A stretch of 34,040 nt of DNA, taken from the NCBI RefSeq assembly GCF_000685035.1, contig NZ_BAYB01000057.1, positions 1 through 34,040 on the forward strand, written 5' to 3'. The stretch is from Paraburkholderia ferrariae NBRC 106233 (GTDB taxonomy: Bacteria > Pseudomonadota > Gammaproteobacteria > Burkholderiales > Burkholderiaceae). The notes beneath the pieces are model-generated. The model did not search any database, was not told where the DNA came from, and saw only the letters and a list, made by a program, of their open reading frames with translations. Both the position numbers and the translations under genes were made by a program. This document shows, in pieces, positions 23,737 to 30,909 of the stretch. Position 1 is the stretch's first letter. Each line of letters opens with the position of its first letter.

Positions 23737-25931
23737 AGACCTCCCGCATTTTCGCCGGCCTCATGGCCGGCATAGCGGCCCTGCTGTCACTGCCAGCACT
23801 GGCGCAAACTACGTCGATCGGCGAGATCACGCAGGCCGCTCAACGCTCGGGCGACAAGTCCCGTGAAGCTCTGGTATCGATCTACGGCAACGTCGTCAAC
23901 AACCCGCTCGCTACGGGCGGCGCCGGCGGCAGCGATACGATTCTGGCCGGAATTTTCCAAGTCGCAAACGGGGCGCTGCTCGTCGTCGGCGCGTTCTTCG
24001 CGTGCTACGTGATGTTCAAGAAGGTGTCGCAGACGGCCCATGATGGTGCCGTGTTCGACCGCGAGAAGCACACGATGTGGGGGCCGATTCGGATCGTGTG
24101 GGGTCTTGCCTCGCTCGTGCCGACCGCGAACGGCTGGTCGCTCTCGCAGTTGCTGATGCTGTGGGGTGCTTCGCTGATGGGCGTCGGGATCGCCAACCTC
24201 GGCGTCGACGCGTCGGTGTCGGCCTTCGAGAACGGCCAGTCGATGGTTGTGCAGCCGGTGATGCCGAGCACGATCAACCTCGCGCATAGCGTGTTCGAGT
24301 CGAACCTGTGCATGCACGCGATCAATGCCGGCTTGGCGCAGGCCGAGTCGAGCGGCGCGCTGGTGACTCAGGACGGCTACATCCAGCAGTCGCCGACCAA
24401 CTCGGGTTTCGTGTTGAAGAACTCGAGCTTTGTCTGCGGTGGTGCCGACATCAACAACGATCTCCAGCCGCAGTCGCAGTCGACTAACTGGTTTAGCGGT
24501 ACGATCGACACGTCGGATATTCGCCAAGCGCACCTGCAGGCGCTGCAAGCGATGCAGTCGAGCCTGACGTCATCCGCGCAGGGTTTCGTCAACGCTGTGA
24601 TCCAGAAACAGAATGGTGGAGGCGGAGCGCTACCCGACGCGGAGATTGCGATCCAGTCGGCGGCTCAGCAGTACGAAAACACCATCAGCAGCATGGCCGC
24701 GACGAAGCAGGGCAACATTGCTCAACTGGCTAGCCAGTTGAGCACGTCGATCAAGGAAGGCGGGTGGTGGACGCTGGGCGCGTGGTATCAGACGTTCGCT
24801 CAGGCCAACACGAAGCTCTCCGACGCGGTAGCGGCAAAGGCTTCTGTGTACGGCATGTCGTCGGAAGGCGATCCGGCCATGCTGACGGTCTACCAGAGCT
24901 CGATGGCGGCGTACAAGGCGCAGCAAGCGACGTCGACGTACACGCCGACGCTGGGCACGTCGAGCACGGGTGACTATTCGAAGGGCGCGGCCGGCTCGGA
25001 CGCGAACAAGATCATCGGCAGCTTCTTCAACGCGCCTGGTCAGCGGATCGTCAACTACATGATCGACATCAACGCCGGCGGGGAAGGGCGCGGGCAAGTC
25101 AATCCGCTCATTAAGATGAAGAATCTCGGCGACTACACGATGGCGGCCGCCGAGACGGGGCTGGGCGCCTACGTGACCGCAAAGGCGATCGCGCAGGTCA
25201 AAGAAGGGTGGAGCGTCGCCGGCATGTTTGCGAAGGTGGCTAACGCCGTGTCGTCGATCGGCGACGCCTTGCAAGGTGTGCTTGACGCGATGTCGCCGTT
25301 CATCGTGATGGCGATCATTGCGCTGTTCATCCTTGGCGGCACCTTGTCGACCTATCTGCCGATGGTTCCGTTCATCATCTGGTTCGGGGCGGCCGTGAAC
25401 TGGCTCGTCGTGGTGGGCGAGGCGATCATTGCCGCTCCGCTGTGGGCGATCACGCACTTAGGCGGTGAGGGCGATGGCCTCGGTCATCGCACCGCACACG
25501 GTTACATCTTCCTGTTGAACGTGATGGTGCGTCCGATCTTGATGGTGATCGGGTTCTTCCTCGGCGGTGCCGGCGTCATCGCGGGCGGCACGCTGTTAAA
25601 TCTGCTGTACGGCATCGCGGTGGCCAATGCGCAGTTCGACTCCGTGACAGGTCTGTTCAGCATCATCTTCTTCCTCGCGATCTACGCGTCGATGTGCCTG
25701 AACCTCGTGCATAGCTGCTTCAACCTAATCTTCATCGTGCCGGACCAGGTGATCAATTGGGTGGGTGGCCACGCCTCGGCGACGGTGGGACGCGACGACA
25801 ACGACCGCATGCGCAACGCGCTCAACGTCTTCTCGAACAAGCTCGAGCACATGATGCCGGGCGGTCGTGGGGGCGGTGGTCGAGGACCGGGCGCCGGTGG
25901 CAACAAGCCGGGCGACGGCATCAAGGCGTGA
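23733..25931 (+). CDS. traY: TraY/DotA-like polytopic membrane protein
   Basis: A 732-residue protein with a signal peptide (about 1-24, ending PALAQ), several transmembrane segments near the N-terminus (about 69-90, 110-150), a large periplasmic loop rich in Gln/Ser/Ala, and a C-terminal cluster of helices (about 510-670). A basic Gly-rich tail follows. This is the topology of DotA and R64 TraY, needed for channel function and transfer. It overlaps traX by four bases and ends the block. Confidence 0.88.
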   Translation: MKTSRIFAGLMAGIAALLSLPALAQTTSIGEITQAAQRSGDKSREALVSIYGNVVNNPLATGGAGGSDTILAGIFQVANGALLVVGAFFACYVMFKKVSQTAHDGAVFDREKHTMWGPIRIVWGLASLVPTANGWSLSQLLMLWGASLMGVGIANLGVDASVSAFENGQSMVVQPVMPSTINLAHSVFESNLCMHAINAGLAQAESSGALVTQDGYIQQSPTNSGFVLKNSSFVCGGADINNDLQPQSQSTNWFSGTIDTSDIRQAHLQALQAMQSSLTSSAQGFVNAVIQKQNGGGGALPDAEIAIQSAAQQYENTISSMAATKQGNIAQLASQLSTSIKEGGWWTLGAWYQTFAQANTKLSDAVAAKASVYGMSSEGDPAMLTVYQSSMAAYKAQQATSTYTPTLGTSSTGDYSKGAAGSDANKIIGSFFNAPGQRIVNYMIDINAGGEGRGQVNPLIKMKNLGDYTMAAAETGLGAYVTAKAIAQVKEGWSVAGMFAKVANAVSSIGDALQGVLDAMSPFIVMAIIALFILGGTLSTYLPMVPFIIWFGAAVNWLVVVGEAIIAAPLWAITHLGGEGDGLGHRTAHGYIFLLNVMVRPILMVIGFFLGGAGVIAGGTLLNLLYGIAVANAQFDSVTGLFSIIFFLAIYASMCLNLVHSCFNLIFIVPDQVINWVGGHASATVGRDDNDRMRNALNVFSNKLEHMMPGGRGGGGRGPGAGGNKPGDGIKA

Positions 25932-25939
25932 TGTGAATG

Positions 25940-25965
25940 GGGGCTGGCTCGCAGGAGTCGGCCCC
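25940..25965 (+). terminator. Probable terminator after the tra block
   Basis: GGGGCTGGCTC and GAGTCGGCCCC form an 11-bp stem (two G-T pairs) with loop GCAG, starting 9 bases after the traY stop and followed by TTATCAATA. The T-run is short, so termination may be partial. Just after it the 11-mer CTT[A/G]TCAATAG occurs twice, about 18 bases apart. Confidence 0.55.
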
Positions 25966-26020
25966 TTATCAATAGTGCTGGCCCTTGTCAATAGCTCATG
26001 CTAGAATGACCTTGTAGAAA

Positions 26021-26046
26021 TTCCGTATGCAAGACGTGATACAAAA
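26021..26046 (+). promoter_or_regulatory. Candidate operator before the 26072 gene
   Basis: TTCCGTAT (26021-26028), 10 bases, then ATACAAAA (26039-26046): same half-sites and same spacing as at 16083-16108. The neighbouring bases are also similar (AAGAC next to ATAGAC in the spacer). No strong -10 and -35 pair is evident. It lies 25 bases before the start codon. Confidence 0.55.
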
Positions 26047-26071
26047 TCGCGGCATACTAAGGAGGACCAAA

Positions 26072-26578
26072 ATGAACATCATCTGGTATGTGCTCCGCCC
26101 GTTCTACCTGCTTGGCCTGGTGCTGGCCGTGCCGCTTTTCTTCATCGTGGCCAACCATGCCGGCAAGGATCTCGAGGTGTCGGTGCCGCTGCTGGTTGGC
26201 TGCCTCGGCTATTTCGTGCTCGGCTACCTGCTGCTGAAGACGTTGCCGAATTTCCTGCGCGGCCGCGTGCTCGCCCGCGTCGCCAATTTCAAGGCGAAGG
26301 GCTTCGCGCCGCAGTGGGAGGTCGTGTCGGTGATCTACAACCGCTACGTCGGCTTCGATCCGAAGACGCGCAAAGCGCTCTACGTCGATGTCAACGACGG
26401 CACCGAGACGCTCGTGGACTTCGACAACGTGAACGCATGGGAGCTGGACGTCGAGAAGAACAAACCGGCGCTACTGAAGCTGCTGACGCGTGTGCCCGCG
26501 TTGCCGGTTGTGGGTGTGCGTATCGACCGTCGGAAAGCCGACGAGTGCAAGGCGAACCTCGTCACGATTTTCGGCTGA
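26072..26578 (+). CDS. Unknown inner-membrane protein with soluble C-terminus
   Basis: A 168-residue protein with two transmembrane helices near the N-terminus (about 9-25 and 36-55) and a soluble C-terminal domain of about 110 residues. The ATG at 26072 has a strong AAGGAGG ribosome site (26059-26065). The shared operator motif upstream suggests it is controlled with the transfer genes. Its function may be in conjugation or surface exclusion, but that is only positional inference. No family recognised. Confidence 0.7.
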   Translation: MNIIWYVLRPFYLLGLVLAVPLFFIVANHAGKDLEVSVPLLVGCLGYFVLGYLLLKTLPNFLRGRVLARVANFKAKGFAPQWEVVSVIYNRYVGFDPKTRKALYVDVNDGTETLVDFDNVNAWELDVEKNKPALLKLLTRVPALPVVGVRIDRRKADECKANLVTIFG

Positions 26579-26602
26579 GAGCAGGCCGTATAGGCAAACC
26601 TG

Positions 26603-26640
26603 TGGGCATGTGTTGCTGTGAGGCGACCATGCCCATTTTT
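26603..26640 (+). terminator. Rho-independent terminator-like hairpin
   Basis: TGGGCATG (26603-26610) and CATGCCCA (26628-26635) form a perfect 8-bp stem with a 17-base loop, followed directly by TTTTT. It lies between the membrane-protein gene and the lipoprotein gene. The long loop makes it less than ideal. Confidence 0.6.
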
Positions 26641-26656
26641 GCATGGAGACTGATGG

Positions 26657-27463
26657 ATGACTTTGAAAGCTGGTGCGATGCTGTTGGCCGTTGGCCTTGT
26701 ACTCGCCGGGTGCGATGGCAAGAAAGATTCGGTGCAGGCCAGCGCGGGGCAGACCAATGCGTCGCCCGCGTCGCTGCTGAACAGTCCGAAGCTGCCTGAT
26801 CCAGCGCCGGCGCCGGCCGCCGCGCAGGTGCCGACGCTACCGAAGCCGGACCGCAGCGTGCCGGTGGCGAGCTATGTCGATCTGAACGGTGAACCGGCAG
26901 GCATGGCACTGACGTATATCGTTTCGGCGAAGACGCAGGGTGCAGTGAGCGATGAAGACAAGCTCAACCGCCTGTCGCCCTCGTACTACAACGAGACCGA
27001 CGCCTTCAAGAAGAAGGATCTCGCCGCGACCGAGTTGCCGCGCATCAATGCCGCAATGGACGAATACCGGAAGCACGACTACTACGCGCTGCCGGTGTCC
27101 GGGTATTCGCAGAAGCCGCTGGGTCTGACGAACGTCACTGTGAGCCAGTACGACTTCAACACGAAGAGTTTCCCGCTGACGAGCTACGGCCAGTATTGCT
27201 GGGCAGGGATTCTGCGGAATCAGCAAGGCGCGACGCTGCGAATTTTGCCGTCGGATTTCCCGTGCAGCTTGCCCGTCTCCGATGAGGCGCAGGCGAAACT
27301 CATTGAGGCGGCACGCGTTCAGAACGCGCTCGCTCTGCAGGGCACGCTGTATCTGTACGTGCCGCGCGCGGAGAACGGCACGGCGCTCGCCGTCGTCTCG
27401 CGTGCGCACCTCGAGCTGGTGAATGCGCAGACCAAGGCGCCGCTGGCCAGCTTCGATCTTTAA
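26657..27463 (+). CDS. Unknown lipoprotein
   Basis: A 268-residue precursor with a lipoprotein signal sequence: basic start, hydrophobic core, lipobox LAGC (cysteine about residue 19). A Pro/Ala-rich linker follows, then a folded domain from about residue 70. It should be anchored in the outer membrane facing the periplasm. Two further cysteines (about 183 and 205) could pair. It is not an obvious DotC or DotD. A paralogue role in the transfer envelope complex is possible but unproven. Confidence 0.7.
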   Translation: MTLKAGAMLLAVGLVLAGCDGKKDSVQASAGQTNASPASLLNSPKLPDPAPAPAAAQVPTLPKPDRSVPVASYVDLNGEPAGMALTYIVSAKTQGAVSDEDKLNRLSPSYYNETDAFKKKDLAATELPRINAAMDEYRKHDYYALPVSGYSQKPLGLTNVTVSQYDFNTKSFPLTSYGQYCWAGILRNQQGATLRILPSDFPCSLPVSDEAQAKLIEAARVQNALALQGTLYLYVPRAENGTALAVVSRAHLELVNAQTKAPLASFDL

Positions 27464-27481
27464 CACGCAGGGGACACGGCG

Positions 27482-27673
27482 ATGAAGGCACGCTCGGGCG
27501 GCAAGGCAGTGCGAAATATCGGTTTGGGCCTGCTGTGGCTGCTTCTGGCGGCCGCGGCGGTGGTCGTGGCCACGCAGACCGGCATCGCGCGCTACTTCGT
27601 CGTCGCGACAGGCAACGCCGTGTGCGTCGACACGAACCCGGACGGCGGGATCTCGAACGACACCTGCAGGTGA
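27482..27673 (+). CDS. Small single-pass membrane protein
   Basis: A 63-residue protein with a basic N-terminus, one transmembrane helix (about 14-33, LGLLWLLLAAAAVVV) and a short external tail with two cysteines (VCVD and DTCR), which could form a disulfide in the periplasm. It begins 19 bases after the lipoprotein gene, with GGGGA upstream, and is probably co-transcribed. Unknown family. Confidence 0.6.
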   Translation: MKARSGGKAVRNIGLGLLWLLLAAAAVVVATQTGIARYFVVATGNAVCVDTNPDGGISNDTCR

Positions 27674-27678
27674 GGGAG

Positions 27679-27867
27679 ATGGCCATGCCGGCACTGATGA
27701 GTCGCGAACCGTGGTGGGAAAAGCCTCCGCAACCAGGACAATCCGAGCTCGAATGCGTGTGGGGTTGGCTTGAGCTGTACGACGATGGGACGTTCCGCTT
27801 CGATGCCTCCTCGAGGCCGAGCGATCGAGATATCCAGCAGCGGAAAGGGTGTCGATTGCCGGATTAG
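27679..27867 (+). CDS. Small unknown soluble protein
   Basis: A 62-residue acidic protein beginning MAMPALMSREPWWEKPP, Trp-rich in its N-terminal half, with GGGAG just upstream. It begins five bases after the preceding stop, suggesting coupling. ATG at 27685 is an alternative start. No domain recognised; being short and without a known relative, it may be spurious. Confidence 0.5.
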   Translation: MAMPALMSREPWWEKPPQPGQSELECVWGWLELYDDGTFRFDASSRPSDRDIQQRKGCRLPD

Positions 27868-28176
27868 TGTACGCAATTACGTATGTATGTATTTGCGTTT
27901 GATTTGTGGGCATGTCAGACGGTCAAGGGGACGCCCGGAAGCCGCAGCGGAGCGCAGAGCTGGCCGCAGGCCAGGTCGAGCACCGAACGGGTGAGGACGG
28001 CAGCGCAGCGGCCCTTGACGGGCTGGCGTGCCGGTGTAGACGCTCCAGGCAAGGGTGTGGGGGTTGGGGCTTACCCCCGCACCCCTTGACGACAGAGGGC
28101 GACTCGCTCCTTCCCGCAGAGCGGGAAGGCGGGGGATGGGTGGGGATTTCGTGTAATTGAACAGCAAGGGCCATCG
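27868..28176. other. Structured non-coding stretch with hairpins
   Basis: No gene is evident. Hairpin one has a 12-bp stem with one G-T pair (28053-28064 with 28073-28084) and an 8-base loop. Hairpin two is CCTTCCCGC-AGA-GCGGGAAGG (28109-28129), perfect. GTCAAGGGG (27922-27930) is matched in inverted orientation by CCCTTGAC (28012-28019) and CCCCTTGAC (28082-28090). Such nested inverted repeats resemble a transfer origin, a small RNA or a recombination site, but no known nick-site consensus was recognised. Confidence 0.5.
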
Positions 28177-28578
28177 ATGAATACGAAGGAAACCGATCAA
28201 ACTTTGGAGCAACTGAGGAGCATCGCCAGATCTCTGGAAACGCTCTCCGCACTGCAGCTTTTGAAGACGTTCTATTCGGCGGAAGAACGTCAGAGTCTCA
28301 TCGCGCGGCACCGACAACTCTACGATGAAGATGCGGCCGCATTTGCTGAACTTCGAGGCTCGCAAGATGCGCTGCCAGATCGAGGCTTGGGCTACGACGC
28401 CCGAGTCGAGAAACATGGCGAGGAAGTCGTCACCCAGCAAAACGCTCCGATGAATACGGCGCTCGAAAAACGCCGCGAGACGTTGAAAGCCATCGACCGA
28501 TTCGAAGCCGAGCATCCGCTCATCAAGCAGTTGTCCGGATATGCACCAAAGATCGTTCGAGCGGCGGCTAAAACCTGA
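28177..28578 (+). CDS. Unknown helical protein
   Basis: A 133-residue, charged, mostly helical protein starting MNTKETDQTLEQLRSIARSL, without membrane segments or cysteines. Base composition is less GC-rich than the tra genes. The ribosome site is weak. It is followed by an AT-rich gap, so it seems to be a single-gene unit. No recognised family. Confidence 0.6.
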   Translation: MNTKETDQTLEQLRSIARSLETLSALQLLKTFYSAEERQSLIARHRQLYDEDAAAFAELRGSQDALPDRGLGYDARVEKHGEEVVTQQNAPMNTALEKRRETLKAIDRFEAEHPLIKQLSGYAPKIVRAAAKT

Positions 28579-28686
28579 AATTTTCCATCAAAATCAACAA
28601 CCTACAAAAATACCGATAATCTTTATTATGTTAAATTGCGTCTATCGGCGCGGGGAATTCGATAGCGCGAGCTAATGGAGAGCCTG
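28579..28686. promoter_or_regulatory. AT-rich upstream region
   Basis: A sharp drop in GC content at about 28579-28640, with several -10-like hexamers (for example TATTAT at about 28624). It lies before two coupled genes. A promoter is likely, but no unique -35/-10 pair can be chosen by eye. Confidence 0.35.
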
Positions 28687-28953
28687 ATGAACCAGTTGCT
28701 GCTCAACCAGACGATCGTCTTCCTGAACCGACTTTCCCGCCTCGGGAAAATCGGTGTCGTCTTCGTGCTTGCCCTTGCTGTCGTGAGCAGCATCGTGCTG
28801 CACACGAAGGGTCTCAGCATGGATGACAGCATCGCGCAGTGGACGACGAAGCCGCTCATCGCATCGGCCGCGATTGCCGTCATCGCCGAGCTGGTGAGCT
28901 CTATGCTTCGCGTGCAACTACGACAGGTCGCGACTCGGGGGGTGAAGCGATGA
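28687..28953 (+). CDS. Small two-helix membrane protein
   Basis: An 88-residue protein with two hydrophobic segments (about 19-37 and 56-74) and a basic tail. The ATG at 28687 lies 6 bases after GGAG; an in-frame ATG at 28675 overlaps that site. The stop overlaps the start of the next gene (ATGA), so the pair is translationally coupled. Unknown family. Confidence 0.6.
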   Translation: MNQLLLNQTIVFLNRLSRLGKIGVVFVLALAVVSSIVLHTKGLSMDDSIAQWTTKPLIASAAIAVIAELVSSMLRVQLRQVATRGVKR

Positions 28954-29627
28954 ATAGCGTGCTGACGCTTTCGCTCGAGCAATGCCAAGAGCTGCTGCAG
29001 GACATCCACGAAAAGCGACGGCATCGCCTGACGGGCAGCGAGTACAAGGCAATCATCCAAGCGGTCGACAATCATCGCGTCGATCGCGACGTGGCGCAGC
29101 TCGCGCGCCAGGTGGCCGCGCAACTCGCACAACACGAAGGGCCAGGCAGCAAGCCGCCCTTCGAAGATCCGACCATGAACCGTGTGTTCATGGTCGAGTG
29201 CCAGCCCGTTACGCCGGCCGATAGCGATCCGCGAATGCAGGAACACGTCGTCGTCGGCAAGACCGTCTTCCGATCGCGCGAGTACGACCACGTTGCGCGC
29301 GCGAACGTGCCGAACGATCGCGGCGATCCAGGGCGCGAGGTCACGGCCAAGCGCCTCGACATCCAGCACGAGGGTGATGGTGTCGTCGACCGCTACAACG
29401 TGTATCAGGTCATGGCGAGGACCCACACGACCTACGGCAGCGGTATTCCGTCGGCGCCGAAGGATGGCGACAAGGTGCTTAAGGGCACTTACGGCAGCTT
29501 CCAGGCAGCATGCGACGCGATCGACGCGCAGCTCGGTATGACGCCGCGTTCGCGGCTGGCCAACGAACAGATGCAGCGCCTGCAGGAGACTCGCGCGCGG
29601 CGCAGCAGCGCACCGCGGCCGGCGTGA
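28950..29627 (+). CDS. Unknown soluble protein
   Basis: A 225-residue hydrophilic protein. The N-terminal 70 residues are helical with many Gln, Arg and Ala (LSLEQCQELLQDIHEKRRH), and the middle part appears to be alpha/beta with repeated Arg/Asp pairs. The C-terminus is basic and Ala/Arg-rich. No domain recognised. It ends just before the lone iteron-like sequence and the bidirectional terminator. Confidence 0.65.
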   Translation: MNSVLTLSLEQCQELLQDIHEKRRHRLTGSEYKAIIQAVDNHRVDRDVAQLARQVAAQLAQHEGPGSKPPFEDPTMNRVFMVECQPVTPADSDPRMQEHVVVGKTVFRSREYDHVARANVPNDRGDPGREVTAKRLDIQHEGDGVVDRYNVYQVMARTHTTYGSGIPSAPKDGDKVLKGTYGSFQAACDAIDAQLGMTPRSRLANEQMQRLQETRARRSSAPRPA

Positions 29628-29631
29628 AGGC

Positions 29632-29646
29632 GACGGCGATATACGA
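29632..29646 (+). repeat. Isolated iteron-like copy
   Basis: GACGGCGATATACGA matches the iteron consensus at 14 of 15 bases, 17 kb from the array at 12285-12581 and in the same orientation. It lies between a stop codon and a terminator, so it is not constrained by coding. It may be a relic or an outlying Rep-binding site. Confidence 0.6.
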
Positions 29647-29673
29647 AAAAGGCCGGGGATTTCCCGGCCTTTT
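29647..29673. terminator. Bidirectional terminator
   Basis: AAAAGGCCGGG and CCCGGCCTTTT form an 11-bp stem with a 5-base loop, with A and T tracts on the two sides. It lies between convergent genes ending at 29627 (plus) and 29702 (minus) and can serve both. Confidence 0.9.
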
Positions 29674-29701
29674 CTCTTGGTGCCTCGCGCGTGGATCTGC
29701 C

Positions 29702-29974
29702 CTACTCCTTGTCGTCGACGTCGGGGAACAGGATCTCGAAGTTCGGCACCGGGATGACGCGGCCGTCCTTCAGACACGCGGCGGCCGCGACCAGGTGCTC
29801 GCTCGCGGCACGCTGCGGGTGCGGCTTCCACGCGAGACTGTCCAGCGCCTCCTTGGCCTCTTCGGCGAAGACGGTGGCCACCTCCTCGGGAATGATCTGG
29901 TTCCCGCGGATGTGGGAGTTCACGAGGGCGATCAGTTCCGTGCGAAACGCCGTAGTGCGTTGTTCCTTGCTCAT
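29702..29974 (-). CDS. Unknown small protein next to the DpdA-like gene
   Basis: A 90-residue acidic protein beginning MSKEQRTTAFRTELIALVNS, predicted helical at the N-terminus with an extended C-terminal part (GRVIPVPNFEILFPDVDD). AGGAACC precedes the start. It begins 9 bases after the DpdA-like frame on the same strand and is probably co-transcribed with it. Not a recognised DpdB or DpdC. Confidence 0.65.
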   Translation of the reverse strand: MSKEQRTTAFRTELIALVNSHIRGNQIIPEEVATVFAEEAKEALDSLAWKPHPQRAASEHLVAAAACLKDGRVIPVPNFEILFPDVDDKE

Positions 29975-29983
29975 GGTGGTTCC

Positions 29984-30703
29984 TTACTGGTCAGTGGTGA
30001 ACGACAGGCGTAGCTGGTCGCCGGCGGCCGGGCGCAGGCGCTCCTGCGCGGCCGCCATCCAGCGGCTCATTTCCGCAGAACGATGCGCGATGCTGTTGGA
30101 CGCGCCGCGTTTGCGCGCCGTCATGCGCGCGCCGAAGTCGTAGGCCATCGAGTCGGCCGACGCGACGAAGTCGAACATCTTCAACTCCGACAGCGCACTC
30201 CCCTTCACGCCAAACATGTGCAAGCGCGACCCGGCCGGCAGATGCCCCTCGAGCGCCGCGAGGATCGCGAACAAGCCATGTGTCGGGTGGTGCAGGCTGC
30301 GTCGGCATACAGATCCGATGCCGATCAGCGCCGGCGGTGCATACCACGGCCGCCAACGCTCCCACACCTGCAGGAGCAGATCGAGGCTGCGCAGGTAATC
30401 GCTGGCCGACCAGCCCTGAATGACGGGCACGGGCGGCTGTAGGAGGTTCATCACGACGCGCTGGCTGCACGTCTTCGCGAGCTCGGCCTGCCAGTGATGG
30501 ACAACGCGCAACGTACCTTCGAGGAGCGTTGCCGTCGCGTCGACGCGGTAGTCGATCTCGTCCTGATTCCGTGCAATTTCGGGTTCGCAGCAAAGGTCCG
30601 GCTGCGCCCACCAGGCCGCGCCGATCGACGTCGCGAACTCGATGTACTGCGCGTAAGTCCACGGGAAGATGCCGGCAATGCCCTGCTGGGCATCCCCGTG
30701 ATT
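29984..30703 (-). pseudogene. DpdA/TGT-like gene, 5'-truncated or frameshifted
   Basis: The minus-strand frame is open from 30703 to the stop at 29984 (about 239 codons) and carries motifs of the DpdA branch of tRNA-guanine transglycosylase-like proteins. These are DLCCEPEIA (about 30590), PPVPVIQGW, IGIGSVCRR and MFGVKG. DpdA relatives exchange guanine for a 7-deazaguanine base in DNA. Homology is visible well before the first usable start (TTG at 30511), yet a TGA at 30704-30706 blocks the frame and no ATG or GTG follows it in time. Either the 5' end was cut off by the IS1071-like element whose left end seems to lie at 30688-30690, or a frameshift occurred at the GGGG run (30694-30697). An internal TTG start would remove part of the conserved domain. 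Confidence 0.7.
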
Positions 30704-30725
30704 TCAATGCAGATCACGACGGTAG
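30689..30725. repeat. Possible left end of the IS1071-like element
   Basis: The stretch contains TTTCAATGCA and ACGACGGTA with the same spacing as the TTTC-TGCA-CGGT landmarks of the 35-bp repeats at 33853-34024 and of IS1071 ends as I recall them. Overall identity to the 35-bp repeat is only about half, and the outer bases are GGC or GGG rather than GGGG. No 5-bp duplication links it with the right end. Tentative. Confidence 0.35.
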
Positions 30726-30772
30726 CGCGATCTAGGCGCGACAAGGGCTGGCGGACTGCCCCTAATATTTGA

Positions 30773-30786
30773 TTGATATAAATCAA
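30773..30786. promoter_or_regulatory. FNR/ANR-type box
   Basis: TTGATATAAATCAA is a perfect match to TTGAT-N4-ATCAA, the binding site of FNR/ANR oxygen-responsive regulators. It is inside a longer 24-base palindrome (30766-30789) in an AT-rich strip. It lies 124 bases before tnpA and about 67 bases upstream of the broken DpdA-like frame. Regulation is inferred from the site alone. Confidence 0.55.
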
Positions 30787-30909
30787 ATAGTTGCTGTTTG
30801 GGTTTCTCACGACCAGCTGCGCTAGCAGGCTCCGACAATTGTCTGTTGATTTGCCGATTTTTTCCGGCTAGGCTGGTCAGCCCCGCTTTCGCTTTCGGAG
30901 TGGACGGCG

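Noticed and set aside
30451..30810. Minus-strand frame from GTG 30810 as the true start of the DpdA-like gene
   Set aside because: It has no ribosome site, runs through the FNR-type palindrome and shifts out of the DpdA frame at 30694-30697. It could be right only if a frameshift is assumed.
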